The notes under the pieces: model-generated
Told to the model about the DNA's origin: nothing
The model's input: only the letters and a program-made list of their open reading frames with translations
The model's database searches: none
NCBI GenBank assembly: GCA_003315335.1
Contig: QNRL01000008.1
Span: 1 to 64,000, forward strand
Reading direction: 5' to 3'
From: Pseudocitrobacter faecalis
Lineage (GTDB): Bacteria > Pseudomonadota > Gammaproteobacteria > Enterobacterales > Enterobacteriaceae
DNA: 64,000 nt
Position numbers and translations under genes: made by a program
In this document: positions 20,830-31,168 of the stretch, one piece after another
Numbering within the stretch: the first letter of the stretch is position 1
How the letters are laid out: every line of letters starts with the position of its first letter

Positions 20830-21426
20830 ATGGCTCACTATATCAGCCTCTTTGTCCGCGCAGTTTTTATTGAAAATATGGCGCTGGCGTTCTTCCTGGG
20901 GATGTGTACGTTCCTCGCGGTATCGAAAAAAGTTTCGACCGCGTTTGGTCTTGGCGTAGCGGTGACACTGGTACTGGGGATTTCCGTTCCGGCGAACAAT
21001 CTCGTCTACAATCTGGTGCTGCGCGACGGCGCGTTGATGGACGGTGTGGATCTTAGCTTCCTGAGTTTTATCACCTTTATCGGCGTGATCGCGGCGCTGG
21101 TGCAAATTCTGGAGATGATCCTCGATAAGTATTTCCCGGCGCTGTATACCGCGTTAGGGATTTTCCTGCCGCTAATCACCGTGAACTGCGCCATCTTTGG
21201 CGGCGTGTCGTTTATGGTTCAGCGCGACTATAACTTTGGCGAATCTATCGTCTACGGTTTCGGCTCCGGGATTGGCTGGATGCTGGCCATCGTCGCCATG
21301 GCTGGTCTTCGCGAAAAAATGAAATATTCAAACGTCCCTGCGGGTTTGCAGGGCTTAGGGATCACCTTTATCACCACCGGTTTGATGGCGCTTGGCTTTA
21401 TGTCGTTCTCCGGCGTGCAGCTATAA
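20830..21426 (+). CDS. nqrE: Na+-translocating NADH:quinone reductase subunit E
   Basis: The 198-residue polytopic subunit is related to Rnf[21 protein letters not shown] in helix 1 and [14 protein letters not shown] in helix 4 carry the cysteines thought to bind the intramembrane iron-sulphur centre between NqrD and NqrE. Length equals the family norm. Confidence 0.95.
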   Translation: MAHYISLFVRAVFIENMALAFFLGMCTFLAVSKKVSTAFGLGVAVTLVLGISVPANNLVYNLVLRDGALMDGVDLSFLSFITFIGVIAALVQILEMILDKYFPALYTALGIFLPLITVNCAIFGGVSFMVQRDYNFGESIVYGFGSGIGWMLAIVAMAGLREKMKYSNVPAGLQGLGITFITTGLMALGFMSFSGVQL

Positions 21427-21438
21427 GGGGCGAAGAAA

Positions 21439-22662
21439 ATGGAAATTATACTTGGCGTGGCCATGTTCACCCTCATCGTACTGGCGCTGTCGGTGCTGAT
21501 TCTGTTTGCCAAATCGAAGCTGGTGAACTCGGGCGATGTGGTGATTGAAATCAACAACGAAGCCGACCGACAGATCCGCACGCCAGCAGGTGACAAGCTG
21601 CTGAATACGCTCTCCAGCAACGGGATTTTCGTCTCGTCCGCATGCGGTGGCGGCGGCTCCTGCGGCCAGTGCCGCGTGAAAATTAAAGAAGGTGGCGGTG
21701 ACATTCTGCCGACCGAACTGGCACACATCACCAAACGCGAAGCTAAAGAGGGCTGCCGTCTGGCGTGCCAGGTCGCAGTGAAGCAGGACATGAAAATTGA
21801 ACTGCCGGATGAGATTTTTGGTGTCAAAAAATGGGAATGCGAGGTTATCTCTAACGATAACAAAGCGACGTTCATTAAAGAGCTGAAGCTGGCTATTCCG
21901 GAAGGCGAGGTCGTACCGTTCCGCGCGGGTGGCTATATTCAGATTGAATGTCCATCGCATAAGGTTGCGTACGCCGATTTTGACGTGCCTGATGAGTACC
22001 GTTCCGACTGGGATAAATTCAATCTTTTCCGCTACGTTTCCGAGGTTAAAGAACCAACGGTGCGCGCCTACTCAATGGCGAACTATCCGGAAGAGAAAGG
22101 CATCATCATGCTCAACGTGCGTATTGCCACGCCACCGCCGAGCGTGCCGGATGCGCCACCGGGGATCATGTCCTCTTATATCTGGTCGCTGAAACCGGGC
22201 GATAAAGTGACGATTTCCGGCCCGTTTGGCGAGTTTTTTGCAAAAGATACCGACGCGGAAATGGTGTTTATCGGCGGGGGGGCCGGGATGGCGCCGATGC
22301 GTTCGCACATTTTCGACCAGCTTAAACGCCTGCACAGCAAGCGGAAAATTAGCTTCTGGTACGGCGCGCGTTCCCTGCGTGAAATGTTCTATCAGGACGA
22401 ATTCGAACAGCTGGCGCGTGACAATCCTAACTTCACCTTCCATGTCGCGCTTTCGGACGCGCTGCCGGAGGATAACTGGACGGGTTACACGGGCTTTATC
22501 CATAATGTTCTGTATGAAAACTACCTGCGCGACCATCCGGCCCCGGAAGATTGTGAGTTCTATATGTGTGGGCCGCCGATGATGAACGCGGCTGTCATCA
22601 AAATGCTCAAAGACCTGGGCGTGGAAGATGAAAACATCATGCTCGATGATTTTGGAGGCTGA
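21439..22662 (+). CDS. nqrF: Na+-translocating NADH:quinone reductase subunit F
   Basis: The 407-residue subunit is the NADH entry site. An N-terminal membrane anchor (about residues 3-24) is followed by a 2Fe-2S ferredoxin domain with Cys69, Cys75, Cys78 and Cys110. An FAD-binding domain ([11 protein letters not shown]) and an NAD-binding domain ([14 protein letters not shown]) follow, ending LDDFGG. An AGGGGCGAAG ribosome site precedes the ATG. The stop overlaps the nqrM start region. Confidence 0.96.
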   Translation: MEIILGVAMFTLIVLALSVLILFAKSKLVNSGDVVIEINNEADRQIRTPAGDKLLNTLSSNGIFVSSACGGGGSCGQCRVKIKEGGGDILPTELAHITKREAKEGCRLACQVAVKQDMKIELPDEIFGVKKWECEVISNDNKATFIKELKLAIPEGEVVPFRAGGYIQIECPSHKVAYADFDVPDEYRSDWDKFNLFRYVSEVKEPTVRAYSMANYPEEKGIIMLNVRIATPPPSVPDAPPGIMSSYIWSLKPGDKVTISGPFGEFFAKDTDAEMVFIGGGAGMAPMRSHIFDQLKRLHSKRKISFWYGARSLREMFYQDEFEQLARDNPNFTFHVALSDALPEDNWTGYTGFIHNVLYENYLRDHPAPEDCEFYMCGPPMMNAAVIKMLKDLGVEDENIMLDDFGG

Positions 22663-22664
22663 TG

Positions 22665-22880
22665 ATGCTCACGGTATTTCTGGCGACGTTTGCGATTTTT
22701 GCGCTGGTGATCCTCGGAATGTCGCTGGGGTACATCATTAAGCGTAAAAGCATCCAGGGTAGCTGCGGCGGGATTACCTCACTTGGGCTGGAGAAAGTCT
22801 GCGACTGCCCGGAGCCCTGTGACGCACGCAAAAAGCGTATGGCGCGCGAAGCGTTGCAGAAAGAGAGGCGGATATTGTAG
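22665..22880 (+). CDS. nqrM: Na+-NQR maturation protein NqrM
   Basis: This 71-residue protein has one membrane helix (about residues 2-22) and a cluster of cysteines (GSCGGI, VCDCPEPCD). The family is needed to assemble functional Na+-NQR, probably by delivering iron to the NqrD/E centre. The ATG at 22665 has the better spacing from GGAGG; one at 22662 overlaps the nqrF stop. In many enterobacteria apbE separates nqrF and nqrM; here it is absent. Confidence 0.88.
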   Translation: MLTVFLATFAIFALVILGMSLGYIIKRKSIQGSCGGITSLGLEKVCDCPEPCDARKKRMAREALQKERRIL

Positions 22881-22927
22881 TGCCGGGGGAGGGGGCGAAA
22901 ACGCATTAACACCGTGCACATACGGTT

Positions 22928-22948
22928 CCCTCTCCCAGTGGGAGAGGG
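22928..22948. repeat. short palindromic repeat-like hairpin
   Basis: CCCTCTCCC-AGT-GGGAGAGGG is a perfect nine-pair stem without a T-run, between nqrM and dinB. Similar C-rich/G-rich palindromes occur many times between genes in related bacteria. Whether it is dispersed here cannot be seen in one window. Confidence 0.5.
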
Positions 22949-22995
22949 GGAGTGTGAAAACCCGACACAATCTCTCTTCTCACTCACTCTATTTA

Positions 22996-23015
22996 TACTG
23001 TATACTTGTCCAGTA
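22996..23015. promoter_or_regulatory. LexA box of dinB
   Basis: TACTGTATACTTGTCCAGTA contains CTGT-N8-CCAG, a near-match to CTGT-N8-ACAG. The variant right half is the same kind as in E. coli dinB. It lies 20 bases before the dinB start and implies SOS induction. Confidence 0.85.
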
Positions 23016-23034
23016 ACATCCGTAGGGGCTATGT

Positions 23035-24090
23035 ATGCGCAAAATTATCCACGTCGATATGGACTGCTTCTTCGCAGCGGTAGAGATGCGTGATAACCCT
23101 GCGCTGCGCGACATCCCTATCGCTATCGGCGGCAGCCGTGAACGACGGGGCGTCATCAGTACCGCCAACTACCCGGCGCGTAAATTCGGTGTACGTAGCG
23201 CAATGCCCACCGGCATGGCGCTGAAGCTTTGCCCGCATCTCACCCTTTTACCCGGTCGTTTTGACGCCTACAAAGAAGCCTCTGAGCACATCCGCGAAAT
23301 CTTCTCTCGCTACACCTCGCTAATTGAGCCCTTGTCGCTGGATGAAGCTTATCTCGACGTCAGCGACAGTGTGCATTGCCACGGCTCTGCCACGCTGATT
23401 GCACAGGAAATTCGTCAGACTATCTTCAACGAATTACAGCTCACGGCTTCCGCAGGCGTTGCCCCGGTGAAGTTTCTCGCCAAAATCGCCTCCGATCTCA
23501 ACAAACCCAACGGCCAGTTTGTGCTCACGCCCGCCGACGTTCCCGCGTTCCTGAAAACGCTGCCGCTGGAAAAAATTCCCGGTGTTGGGAAAGTTTCTGC
23601 CGCGAAGCTCGAAAGTATGGGGCTGAAAACCTGCGAAGACGTGCAGAAAAGCGATCTCGCTATGCTCCTGAAACGCTTTGGAAAATTTGGCCGCGTATTG
23701 TGGGAGCGCAGTCAGGGGATTGATGAGCGCGCCATCAATAACGAACGGCTGCGAAAATCGATCGGTGTAGAGCGCACGCTGGCGGAAGATATCCACGATT
23801 GGCCTGAGTGTGAAGCGATTATCGAACGTCTCTACCCGGAGCTGGAGCGAAGGCTGGCGAAGGTCAAACCCGACCTGCTGATTGCCCGTCAGGGCGTGAA
23901 ACTCAAATTTAATGACTTCCAGCTCACGACTCAGGAACACGTCTGGCCGCGGCTGAATAAAGACGATTTGATCGCCACGGCCTACAAAACCTGGCACGAA
24001 CGTCGCGCCGGGCGTGGCGTCCGGCTGGTGGGGCTGCACGTTACGCTGCTTGATCCACAACTTGAAAGACAACTGGTGTTAGGACTCTAA
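23035..24090 (+). CDS. dinB: DNA polymerase IV
   Basis: The 351-residue Y-family translesion polymerase has Asp8 ([12 protein letters not shown]) and Asp103/Glu104 ([10 protein letters not shown]) as metal ligands. The thumb helix-hairpin-helix [13 protein letters not shown] and a C-terminal QLVLGL clamp-binding peptide are present. It is under the LexA box just upstream. yafP follows 2 bases later; the E. coli toxin-antitoxin genes yafN and yafO that sit between them are missing here. Confidence 0.96.
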   Translation: MRKIIHVDMDCFFAAVEMRDNPALRDIPIAIGGSRERRGVISTANYPARKFGVRSAMPTGMALKLCPHLTLLPGRFDAYKEASEHIREIFSRYTSLIEPLSLDEAYLDVSDSVHCHGSATLIAQEIRQTIFNELQLTASAGVAPVKFLAKIASDLNKPNGQFVLTPADVPAFLKTLPLEKIPGVGKVSAAKLESMGLKTCEDVQKSDLAMLLKRFGKFGRVLWERSQGIDERAINNERLRKSIGVERTLAEDIHDWPECEAIIERLYPELERRLAKVKPDLLIARQGVKLKFNDFQLTTQEHVWPRLNKDDLIATAYKTWHERRAGRGVRLVGLHVTLLDPQLERQLVLGL

Positions 24091-24092
24091 TT

Positions 24093-24536
24093 ATGAACAT
24101 TCGCGCGTGGCAGCCGCATGAACTGCCGCAACTGAGCCAGATTTTCCTGCGTGCGGTCCACGAAACCGCCAGTCAGCACTATTCGCCCGCGCAAATCGCC
24201 GCCTGGGGTCAGGTGGATGAGGCGCAGTGGCGGCAAAAATTAGCCTCTTCCGTGGTGCTGGTGGCGGAAGTTGACGGCATGATTATCGGTTTTATCACCG
24301 CCGTTGGGCATTACATCGACCTGCTTTTTGTCTCGCCAGATTACGCGCGGCAGGGGATTGCCGGGGCGCTGTTACGAGCATTGCTGGCAAAAATGTTGCC
24401 GGGAAAAGTGACCGTCGCGGCGAGCATTACCGCAAAACCGTTCTTTGAACGTCAGGGATTTGTGCTGGTGCGCGAGCAAAACGTGGAGGCGCGGGGAGAG
24501 CGATTTATTAATTACCTGATGGTGCGAGAGGTATAA
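24093..24536 (+). CDS. yafP: GNAT-family N-acetyltransferase YafP
   Basis: The 147-residue acetyltransferase shows the GNAT acetyl-CoA motif in LLFVSPDYARQGIAGALLRALL and the C-terminal FFERQGFVLVREQNVE beta-bulge region. It sits 2 bases after dinB and so should be SOS-induced with it. In E. coli yafP has been linked to genotoxin survival; its substrate is unclear. Confidence 0.88.
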   Translation: MNIRAWQPHELPQLSQIFLRAVHETASQHYSPAQIAAWGQVDEAQWRQKLASSVVLVAEVDGMIIGFITAVGHYIDLLFVSPDYARQGIAGALLRALLAKMLPGKVTVAASITAKPFFERQGFVLVREQNVEARGERFINYLMVREV

Positions 24537-24566
24537 AAAAGCCGGGTAGTGATGGCCGCCCGGCTT
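24535..24566 (-). terminator. terminator of pepD
   Basis: On the minus strand AAGCCGGG...CCCGGCTT is followed by a run of T residues. It lies just past the pepD stop. Confidence 0.82.
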
Positions 24567-24574
24567 AACGGATA

Positions 24575-26032
24575 TTACTTCGTCGGAATCGCTTTCAGCA
24601 GTTCAGTCAGAAGCGTCCAGTAGTGGCCCACGCTTTCGATATGAACCTGCTCATCCGGGGAGTGTGGGCCCGTAATGGTTGGCCCGATGGAGACCATGTC
24701 CATTTCCGGATACGGTTTTTTGAACAGACCGCACTCCAGACCTGCGTGGATAACCTGAATGTTCGGCGTCTTGTTGAACAGACGCTGATAGGTTTCACGC
24801 ACCAGATGCATCACCGGAGAGTTTGCGTCCGGCTGCCAGCCTGGGTAGCTGCCTTTGGCTTCGGTTTTCGCGCCAGCCAGTTTACCCAGTGAATCCAGCA
24901 TGCTGACCACGTATTCTTTACCGGTGTCGATAAGGGAACGAATCAGGCAGTGGATTTCCACGTTGTCGTCAGTCATGGTCACGACGCCGACGTTCAGGGA
25001 GGTTTCAACCACGCCTTTTGCTACGTCAGAGTTGCGGATCACACCGTTCGGCGTGGCGTTCAGCAGGCGAACGAAAGTATCGCGAGACTGCGCAGTCAGC
25101 GCGGCTTTATCGTTGCTGACGGACTCCAGCAGTACAGTCAGGTTCTTCTCTTTCTCAGCCAGTTCGTTTTTCAGGATATCCTGATACTGGCTCACCAGCG
25201 CTTTCAGCGATTCTACTTTATCCGCCGCCACGGCAACGGTGGAGAACGCTTCACGTGGAATGGCGTTACGCAGCGTACCGCCGTTGAAATCGACCAGACG
25301 CAGATCCAGTTCCGCCGCGTGTCCCGCCAGGAAACGCACCAGCAGTTTGTTGGCGTTACCCAGACCGACGTGAATTTCGCCGCCGGAGTGGCCGCCTTTC
25401 AGGCCTTTCAGCGTCAGCTTAAAGCTCTGGAAACCTGCCGGAATAGCTTCGCGATCGAGATGCAGGTTGGAGGTAAAATCGATACCGCCCGCGCAACCCA
25501 TGTAGATTTCACCCTCTTCTTCAGAGTCGGTGTTGATCAGGATATCGGCTTGTAACCAGTTGGCTTTCAGGCCGAATGCGCCGTCCATGCCAGCTTCTTC
25601 GGTCATGGTCAGCAGCACTTCCAGCGGGCCGTGCTCAACCTTATCGTCAGCCAGTACCGCCAGGGCGGACGCCATCCCGATACCGTTGTCGGCACCCAGC
25701 GTGGTGCCGCGGGCTTTTACCCACTCGCCATCGATATACGGCTGGATAGGGTCTTTAGTGAAGTCATGAACGGTATCGTTGTTTTTCTGCGGCACCATAT
25801 CGAGGTGCGCCTGCAGAACGACCGGTTTGCGGTTTTCCATTCCAGCGGTTGCGCCTTTACGAATCAGAATGTTACCGACTTCGTCGCGTTCAGTATGGAA
25901 ACCTTTTTCTTTCGCCCAGCCGATGATGTGTTCAGCCAGTTGCTCTTCGTGATAAGACGGGTGAGGAATAGAACAAATTTTGGCAAAAATATCCCACAAC
26001 GGTTGCGGGGAGAGTTGAGACAGTTCCGACAC
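24575..26032 (-). CDS. pepD: aminoacyl-histidine dipeptidase (peptidase D, carnosinase)
   Basis: The 485-residue cytosolic M20-family zinc dipeptidase has metal/catalytic motifs QAHLDMVPQ, TTLGADNGIG and MTEEAGMDGAFG. It splits unblocked dipeptides including those with C-terminal His. The start is a GTG giving MSELSQLSPQ, preceded at eight bases by AAGGAG; it reproduces the E. coli length, while the frame open further upstream has no such site. It is divergent from gpt. Confidence 0.95.
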   Translation of the reverse strand: MSELSQLSPQPLWDIFAKICSIPHPSYHEEQLAEHIIGWAKEKGFHTERDEVGNILIRKGATAGMENRKPVVLQAHLDMVPQKNNDTVHDFTKDPIQPYIDGEWVKARGTTLGADNGIGMASALAVLADDKVEHGPLEVLLTMTEEAGMDGAFGLKANWLQADILINTDSEEEGEIYMGCAGGIDFTSNLHLDREAIPAGFQSFKLTLKGLKGGHSGGEIHVGLGNANKLLVRFLAGHAAELDLRLVDFNGGTLRNAIPREAFSTVAVAADKVESLKALVSQYQDILKNELAEKEKNLTVLLESVSNDKAALTAQSRDTFVRLLNATPNGVIRNSDVAKGVVETSLNVGVVTMTDDNVEIHCLIRSLIDTGKEYVVSMLDSLGKLAGAKTEAKGSYPGWQPDANSPVMHLVRETYQRLFNKTPNIQVIHAGLECGLFKKPYPEMDMVSIGPTITGPHSPDEQVHIESVGHYWTLLTELLKAIPTK

Positions 26033-26285
26033 GATGAGTCTCCTTACGGCGTTATGCATCTGGAATAAGTGTAATAAATAGCGAAACAGACACCACAAGC
26101 TGCGCTTGCGAGATGAGGTCGAGAATACCACTTTCTGTCTTCTCTGGTAGAACAAACCACGGAAAAAGAGGGGCAGAGTGCCCTTAAGGCTGGTTTTTAG
26201 TGCGTCAGATCTCTATAATCTCGCGCAACCTATTTCCCCCTTGAACACTTTTTAAGCCGTATAACACAGGCTGGGATATTTTCAC

Positions 26286-26744
26286 ATGAGCGAAAAATAC
26301 GTCGTCACCTGGGACATGTTGCAGATTCACGCCCGCAAACTGGCAAGCCGTCTGTTACCTGTTGAACAGTGGAAAGGCATTATTGCCGTTAGCCGTGGGG
26401 GTCTGGTACCGGGCGCTCTGCTGGCACGTGAACTGGGCATTCGTCATGTTGATACCGTTTGCATCTCCAGCTACGACCACGACAACCAGCGCGAGCTGAC
26501 CGTTCTGAAACGCGCCGAAGGCGATGGTGAAGGCTTTATCGTGATCGACGACCTGGTTGATACCGGCGGTACCGCAGTGGCTATCCGCGAAATGTATCCT
26601 AAAGCACACTTCGTTACCATCTTCGCTAAACCGGCAGGTCGCCCGCTGGTTGACGATTATGTAATTGATATTCCGCAGGATACCTGGATTGAACAGCCGT
26701 GGGATATGGGCGTGGTCTTCGTACCGCCTATCGCTGGCCGTTAA
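26286..26744 (+). CDS. gpt: xanthine-guanine phosphoribosyltransferase
   Basis: The 152-residue enzyme salvages guanine, xanthine and hypoxanthine to nucleotides using PRPP. The PRPP-binding loop [12 protein letters not shown] and the purine-site motif [15 protein letters not shown] near the C-terminus are intact. Length equals E. coli Gpt. Confidence 0.97.
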   Translation: MSEKYVVTWDMLQIHARKLASRLLPVEQWKGIIAVSRGGLVPGALLARELGIRHVDTVCISSYDHDNQRELTVLKRAEGDGEGFIVIDDLVDTGGTAVAIREMYPKAHFVTIFAKPAGRPLVDDYVIDIPQDTWIEQPWDMGVVFVPPIAGR

Positions 26745-26767
26745 TTCCCGCAATAAATGCGATTCCA

Positions 26768-26799
26768 GCGCCCGGCCATGCCGGGCGTTGTTTTTTTTA
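26768..26799 (+). terminator. terminator of gpt
   Basis: GCCCGGC-CAT-GCCGGGC stem followed by GTTGTTTTTTTT, before frsA. Confidence 0.9.
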
Positions 26800-26850
26800 C
26801 TGCCTGGCGCGTTACAATAGTCTAAAGCTCGTATTCATGGAGATCATGCG

Positions 26851-28095
26851 ATGTCAGAGGCGAATCTTAGCGAAACCCTGTTCAAACCGCGTTTCAAACA
26901 CCCTGAAACCTCCACGCTGGTGCGTCGATTTAACCCGGGAAGCGATCCTGCGGTGCAATCTGCGCTTGACGGTAAAACCGTCCCGCACTGGTATCGCATG
27001 ATTAACCGCCTGATGTGGATCTGGCGCGGCATCTCGCCGCAGGAAATACTTGATGTGCAGGCGCGCATCGTGATGAGCCAGGCCGAACGCACCGACGAAG
27101 GCATGCTCGACACGGTGGTCGGCTATCGCGGTGGCAACTGGATCTACGAATGGTCAACCCAGGCGATGCAGTGGCAACAAAAAGCGACGCAGGAAGATGA
27201 CCCGCTGCTCAGTGGCCGTCACTGGCTGCATGCGTCGAATCTCTACAGCATTGCGGCCTATCCACACCTCAAAGGCGACGATCTCGCTGAACAGGCCCAG
27301 GTGCTGGCCAATCGCGCTTATGCCGAAGCGGCTAAGCGTCTGCCGGGCGAAATGCGCGAGCTGGACATCCCTATTCCAGGCGGCTCGCCGGTCAGCGCGT
27401 TCCTGCACATGCCAAAAGGCGACGGCCCGTTCCCGACGGTGCTGATGTGCGGTGGGCTCGACGGCCTGCAAATTGATTACTACAGCTTATATGAACACTA
27501 CTTCGCGCCGCTGGGCATTGCTATGCTCACGCTGGATATGCCGTCGATTGGTGGTTCATCGAAGTGGAAACTGACCCAGGATTCCAGCTATCTGCATCAG
27601 CATGTGCTACGCGAACTGCCCAATATTCCGTGGGTTGACCACACGCGCGTTGCGGCGTTTGGCTTCCGCTTTGGCGCGAACGTGGCGGTGCGCCTGGCGT
27701 ATCTCGAATCCCAGCGCCTGCGCGGCGTGGCCTGCCTTGGCCCCATCGTTCACTGCCTGTTGAATGACCCACTGCGTCAGGGCCGGGTGCCAGAGATGTA
27801 TCTTGATGTGCTGGCCTCGCGCCTTGGTATGCATGACGCCTCTGATGAAGCGCTACGCATTGAGCTCAATCGTTACTCGTTGAAAACGCAGGGCTTGCTG
27901 GGCCGCCGTTGCCCGACACCGATGCTGTCAGGCTACTGGAACAACGATCCGTTCAGCCCGGAAGAGGAGTCGCGACTTATCGTTTCGTCCTCATCAGAGG
28001 GTAAACTTCTGAACGTGCCATTCAACCCGGTGTACCGTAATTTCGACAAAGCGCTGAAAGAAATTGCAGGGTGGATCAATAATAGATTTAGTTAA
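26851..28095 (+). CDS. frsA: FrsA alpha/beta-hydrolase (fermentation-respiration switch protein)
   Basis: The 414-residue protein (YafA) belongs to the alpha/beta hydrolase superfamily and, in E. coli, binds dephosphorylated enzyme IIA-glucose to steer the respiration/fermentation balance. The DUF1100 body with [36 protein letters not shown] (nucleophile-elbow position) and the conserved C-terminal [12 protein letters not shown] are visible. The enzymatic role is disputed. The same length as E. coli FrsA. crl follows. Confidence 0.93.
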   Translation: MSEANLSETLFKPRFKHPETSTLVRRFNPGSDPAVQSALDGKTVPHWYRMINRLMWIWRGISPQEILDVQARIVMSQAERTDEGMLDTVVGYRGGNWIYEWSTQAMQWQQKATQEDDPLLSGRHWLHASNLYSIAAYPHLKGDDLAEQAQVLANRAYAEAAKRLPGEMRELDIPIPGGSPVSAFLHMPKGDGPFPTVLMCGGLDGLQIDYYSLYEHYFAPLGIAMLTLDMPSIGGSSKWKLTQDSSYLHQHVLRELPNIPWVDHTRVAAFGFRFGANVAVRLAYLESQRLRGVACLGPIVHCLLNDPLRQGRVPEMYLDVLASRLGMHDASDEALRIELNRYSLKTQGLLGRRCPTPMLSGYWNNDPFSPEEESRLIVSSSSEGKLLNVPFNPVYRNFDKALKEIAGWINNRFS

Positions 28096-28152
28096 TAGAT
28101 TGCTAAATTTTATTGATTTGGTAAAACAGTTGCATCACCAAAGGAGATCGCA

Positions 28153-28554
28153 ATGACGTTACCAAGTGGACACCCGAAGAGTAGACTGATTAAAAAACTC
28201 ACTGCGCTAGGCCCTTACATCCGTGAGGAGCAGTGTGAAGAGAACCGCTTCTTTTTCGATTGCCTTGCTGTATGCGTGAACGTTAAGCCAGCGCCTGAAA
28301 GCCGTGAATTCTGGGGATGGTGGATGGAAATGGAAGCGGAAGAAGACCGTTTCACTTACAGCTACCAGTTTGGTCTGTTTAACAAAGACGGCAAATGGCA
28401 GGCAACCGCGATTAAGGATCCTGAAATTAATGAACGCGTGGAGCAAACGTTGCGTGGGTTTCACGAGAGAGCACGCGAATTACTGGCAACATTAGACCTG
28501 AAACTGGAACCGGCAGACGGTTTTGACGACCAGCCGATGCGTTTATCTGCTTAA
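28153..28554 (+). CDS. crl: sigma-S-binding transcription factor Crl
   Basis: The 133-residue cytosolic protein helps sigma-S assemble with RNA polymerase and so activates curli and other stationary-phase genes. The conserved [21 protein letters not shown] stretch contains residues used for sigma-S contact. An AAAGGAG ribosome site precedes the ATG. Confidence 0.95.
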   Translation: MTLPSGHPKSRLIKKLTALGPYIREEQCEENRFFFDCLAVCVNVKPAPESREFWGWWMEMEAEEDRFTYSYQFGLFNKDGKWQATAIKDPEINERVEQTLRGFHERARELLATLDLKLEPADGFDDQPMRLSA

Positions 28555-28567
28555 CGCGATGAGATAA

Positions 28568-28662
28568 TGCCGGATGCGCTACGCTTATCAGGCGTACGGG
28601 ATAGGTAGGCCGGATAAGCGTAGCGCATCCGGCAAGTATAAAGCACACGTTGTCAGCAATAT
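28568..28662. repeat. REP/BIME element with conserved tail after crl
   Basis: Head-to-head REP units start TGCCGGATGCGCTACGCTTA and end TAGCGCATCCGGCAAG. They are followed by AAGCACACGTTGTCAGCAAT, nearly the same tail as after the REP at 11401. It lies between crl and phoE. Confidence 0.82.
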
Positions 28663-28691
28663 GAGCCCACCTGATTAGGTGGGCTTTTTTA
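28663..28691 (+). terminator. terminator after crl
   Basis: AGCCCACC-TGAT-(TA)GGTGGGCT is followed by TTTTTT on the plus strand. It directly abuts the phoE stop codon. Confidence 0.82.
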
Positions 28692-29756
28692 TCAGAACTG
28701 GTAAGTCATCCCCAGCGCGACAATATCATCGTCATTGATACCGAGTTTATTATCGCTTTTCAGCTGATTGATGCGGTAATCAACAAACGCGGACATGTTC
28801 TTGTTGAAGTAATAGGTCGCGCCCACATCAATATAGTTTACCAGGTCTTCGCTACCGACGTTCTCAATATCCTTGCCTTTAGACAAAACGTAACCCAGTG
28901 AAGGGCGGAAACCGTTATCAAACTGATACTGCGCCACCACTTCCACGTTTTGCGTTTTATTAGCAAAACCACCGGAAATTGGCGTCATGTTACGGGTTTC
29001 AGAATAGAACGTCGCCAGATAGATATTATTGGCATCATATTTCAGGCCCGTAGCCCAGGCTTCGGCTTTTTTACCCTGACCACGCGGTGCAAGGGCTGCA
29101 TTTTGCTGATCCGCCGTACGGTCAGAAGAGGTATATGCGCCGCTGATGGCGAAATCGCTGCCGCCAAAATCATAAGCCAGTGAGGTACCAAAACCGTCGC
29201 CGTTTTGTTTTTTCACGTCGCGGTTTTCGTTTTTCCCCTGATATTGCAGGGTTAAATCAAGGCCATCCACCACGCCGAAGAAATCGGTATTGCGATAGGT
29301 CGCCAGGCCGCTGGCGCGTTTGGTCATAAAGTTATCGGTTTGCGCGGAGGAATCACCGCCGAACTCCGGGAACATATCAGTCCAGGCTTCAACGTCATAC
29401 AGCGCGCCCAGATTACGACCATAATCGAAAGAACCGAAATTCTTCAGTTTCAAACCGGCAAACGCCAGACGCGTTTTTTGTGTAGAATCGCTTTCCGTTT
29501 TATTACCGGAGAATTCAGACTCCCAGCGGCCGTATCCGGTTAAATCTTCATTGATCTGCGTTTCGCCTTTAATACCAAAACGGACATAAGTCTGGTCACC
29601 ATCTTTGCTATCATAATCACTGATATAATGCATGGCTTTGACTTTGCCATACACATCCAGTTTATTACCATTCTTGTTATATACTTCTGCCGCCTGTACT
29701 GCCGAAGCGGTGGTCAATGCGCTAATCATCATTAATGCCAGAGTGCTTTTTTTCAT
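28692..29756 (-). CDS. phoE: phosphoporin PhoE
   Basis: The 354-residue outer-membrane general porin of the OmpC/OmpF/PhoE family prefers anions and is made under phosphate starvation. A 21-residue signal (ending ASAVQA) is followed by [17 protein letters not shown] at the mature N-terminus. The loop-3 PEFGGDS motif and the C-terminal Phe (MTYQF) needed for BAM insertion are present. Lys residues around KGKDIE and a Pho box upstream favour PhoE over OmpC/F, as does synteny between crl and proB. The start follows AGGAAAGGAAA. Confidence 0.94.
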   Translation of the reverse strand: MKKSTLALMMISALTTASAVQAAEVYNKNGNKLDVYGKVKAMHYISDYDSKDGDQTYVRFGIKGETQINEDLTGYGRWESEFSGNKTESDSTQKTRLAFAGLKLKNFGSFDYGRNLGALYDVEAWTDMFPEFGGDSSAQTDNFMTKRASGLATYRNTDFFGVVDGLDLTLQYQGKNENRDVKKQNGDGFGTSLAYDFGGSDFAISGAYTSSDRTADQQNAALAPRGQGKKAEAWATGLKYDANNIYLATFYSETRNMTPISGGFANKTQNVEVVAQYQFDNGFRPSLGYVLSKGKDIENVGSEDLVNYIDVGATYYFNKNMSAFVDYRINQLKSDNKLGINDDDIVALGMTYQF

Positions 29757-29839
29757 TTTCCTTTCCTGAGTTTTTAATAAGACAACATTTATAAAAATGG
29801 ATGCAGATGAAAAAACAGGAAGGGTTGTAACGTTTCTCA

Positions 29840-29857
29840 ATGAAAGATTTATGACAA
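29840..29857 (-). promoter_or_regulatory. Pho box of phoE
   Basis: On the minus strand TTGTCATAAATCTTTCAT contains two seven-base half-sites (TTGTCAT and CTTTCAT) separated by AAAT, close to the PhoB consensus CTGTCAT-N4-CTGTCAT. It lies 84 bases before the phoE start. Confidence 0.85.
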
Positions 29858-29905
29858 GATGCGTTGAATGTCAGAATTATATTAAAAAAGTGCCGTTAAT
29901 TAGAT

Positions 29906-29923
29906 TTGTCATAAAAACGTCAA
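29906..29923 (+). promoter_or_regulatory. second, oppositely oriented Pho-box-like site
   Basis: TTGTCATAAAAACGTCAA on the plus strand has one perfect half (TTGTCAT) and one weak half (ACGTCAA). I recall that E. coli phoE has an upstream Pho box in reverse orientation, and this may be its counterpart. Confidence 0.5.
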
Positions 29924-30054
29924 AACGTGCGGTTAAGGTTACTGATCGCGCGCAATAAAATCCCTCGCTTTCCGCGCTGCCTGTTGGCAAGCGGGCTGAC
30001 TCCTGATAAAACGTGAACCTGGTTTCATTATTTCACTTTTAACGGCAGATAATC

Positions 30055-31158
30055 ATGAGTGATAGTCAGACGCTGGTGGTCAAACTGGGCACCAGTGTTT
30101 TAACGGGCGGATCGCGCCGCCTGAATCGCGCGCACATCGTTGAGCTGGTTCGCCAGTGCGCCCAGCTTCACGCGGCTGGGCATCGAATTGTCATTGTAAC
30201 GTCAGGAGCAATTGCCGCCGGGCGTGAGCATCTGGGTTACCCTGAACTGCCCGCGACTATCGCTTCGAAACAACTGCTGGCCGCCGTCGGCCAGAGCCGC
30301 CTCATCCAGCTGTGGGAACAACTGTTCTCTATTTACGGCATTCACGTCGGGCAGATGCTGCTGACCCGCGCGGACATGGAAGACAGAGAACGTTTCCTCA
30401 ATGCGCGCGATACCCTGCGCGCGCTGCTCGATAACAATATCGTGCCGGTGATTAACGAAAACGATGCGGTCGCCACCGCTGAAATTAAGGTCGGCGATAA
30501 CGACAACCTTTCTGCGCTGGCGGCGATTCTGGCCGGTGCCGACAAATTGCTGCTGCTGACCGATCAACAGGGCCTCTTCACCGCCGACCCGCGCAGTAAC
30601 CCGGATGCCAAACTGATTACCGATGTGCACGGCATCGATGATGCGCTACGCGCCGTTGCAGGCGACAGCGTCTCCGGCCTTGGTACAGGCGGGATGGGCA
30701 CCAAATTGCAGGCCGCCGATGTCGCTTGCCGCGCGGGGATTGAGACCATCATCGCCGCAGGCAGCCGCCCTGGCGTGATTGGCGACGTGATGGCGGAAGT
30801 CTCCGTCGGTACGCGCTTCCACGCGCAGGACACGCCGCTGGAGAACCGTAAACGCTGGATCTTCGGCGCACCGCCAGCAGGTGAAATCACCGTTGATGAA
30901 GGCGCAACCTCCGCTATTCTCGAACGCGGAAGTTCATTACTGCCAAAAGGCATTAAAAACGTGACCGGCAACTTCTCCCGTGGTGAAGTGATCCGTATTC
31001 GCAGCCTTGAAGGACGGGATATCGCGCATGGCGTGAGCCGTTATAACAGCGATGCGCTGCGCCTTATTGCCGGACACCACTCACAGCAAATCGATGCTAT
31101 TCTCGGCTATGAGTACGGCCCGGTTGCCGTCCATCGTGACGATATGATCACCCGCTAA
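30055..31158 (+). CDS. proB: glutamate 5-kinase
   Basis: The 367-residue first enzyme of proline synthesis phosphorylates glutamate and is feedback-inhibited by proline. The amino-acid kinase domain starts [12 protein letters not shown] and includes [14 protein letters not shown] and [19 protein letters not shown]-terminal PUA domain lies at about residues 275-360. proA follows 10 bases later as in E. coli. Confidence 0.97.
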   Translation: MSDSQTLVVKLGTSVLTGGSRRLNRAHIVELVRQCAQLHAAGHRIVIVTSGAIAAGREHLGYPELPATIASKQLLAAVGQSRLIQLWEQLFSIYGIHVGQMLLTRADMEDRERFLNARDTLRALLDNNIVPVINENDAVATAEIKVGDNDNLSALAAILAGADKLLLLTDQQGLFTADPRSNPDAKLITDVHGIDDALRAVAGDSVSGLGTGGMGTKLQAADVACRAGIETIIAAGSRPGVIGDVMAEVSVGTRFHAQDTPLENRKRWIFGAPPAGEITVDEGATSAILERGSSLLPKGIKNVTGNFSRGEVIRIRSLEGRDIAHGVSRYNSDALRLIAGHHSQQIDAILGYEYGPVAVHRDDMITR

Positions 31159-31168
31159 GGAGTTCACT

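Noticed and set aside
26033..26155. 41-codon N-terminal extension of PepD
   Set aside because: The GTG at 26032 has AAGGAG at ideal spacing and gives the known 485-residue protein; the extension is basic and unlike any PepD.
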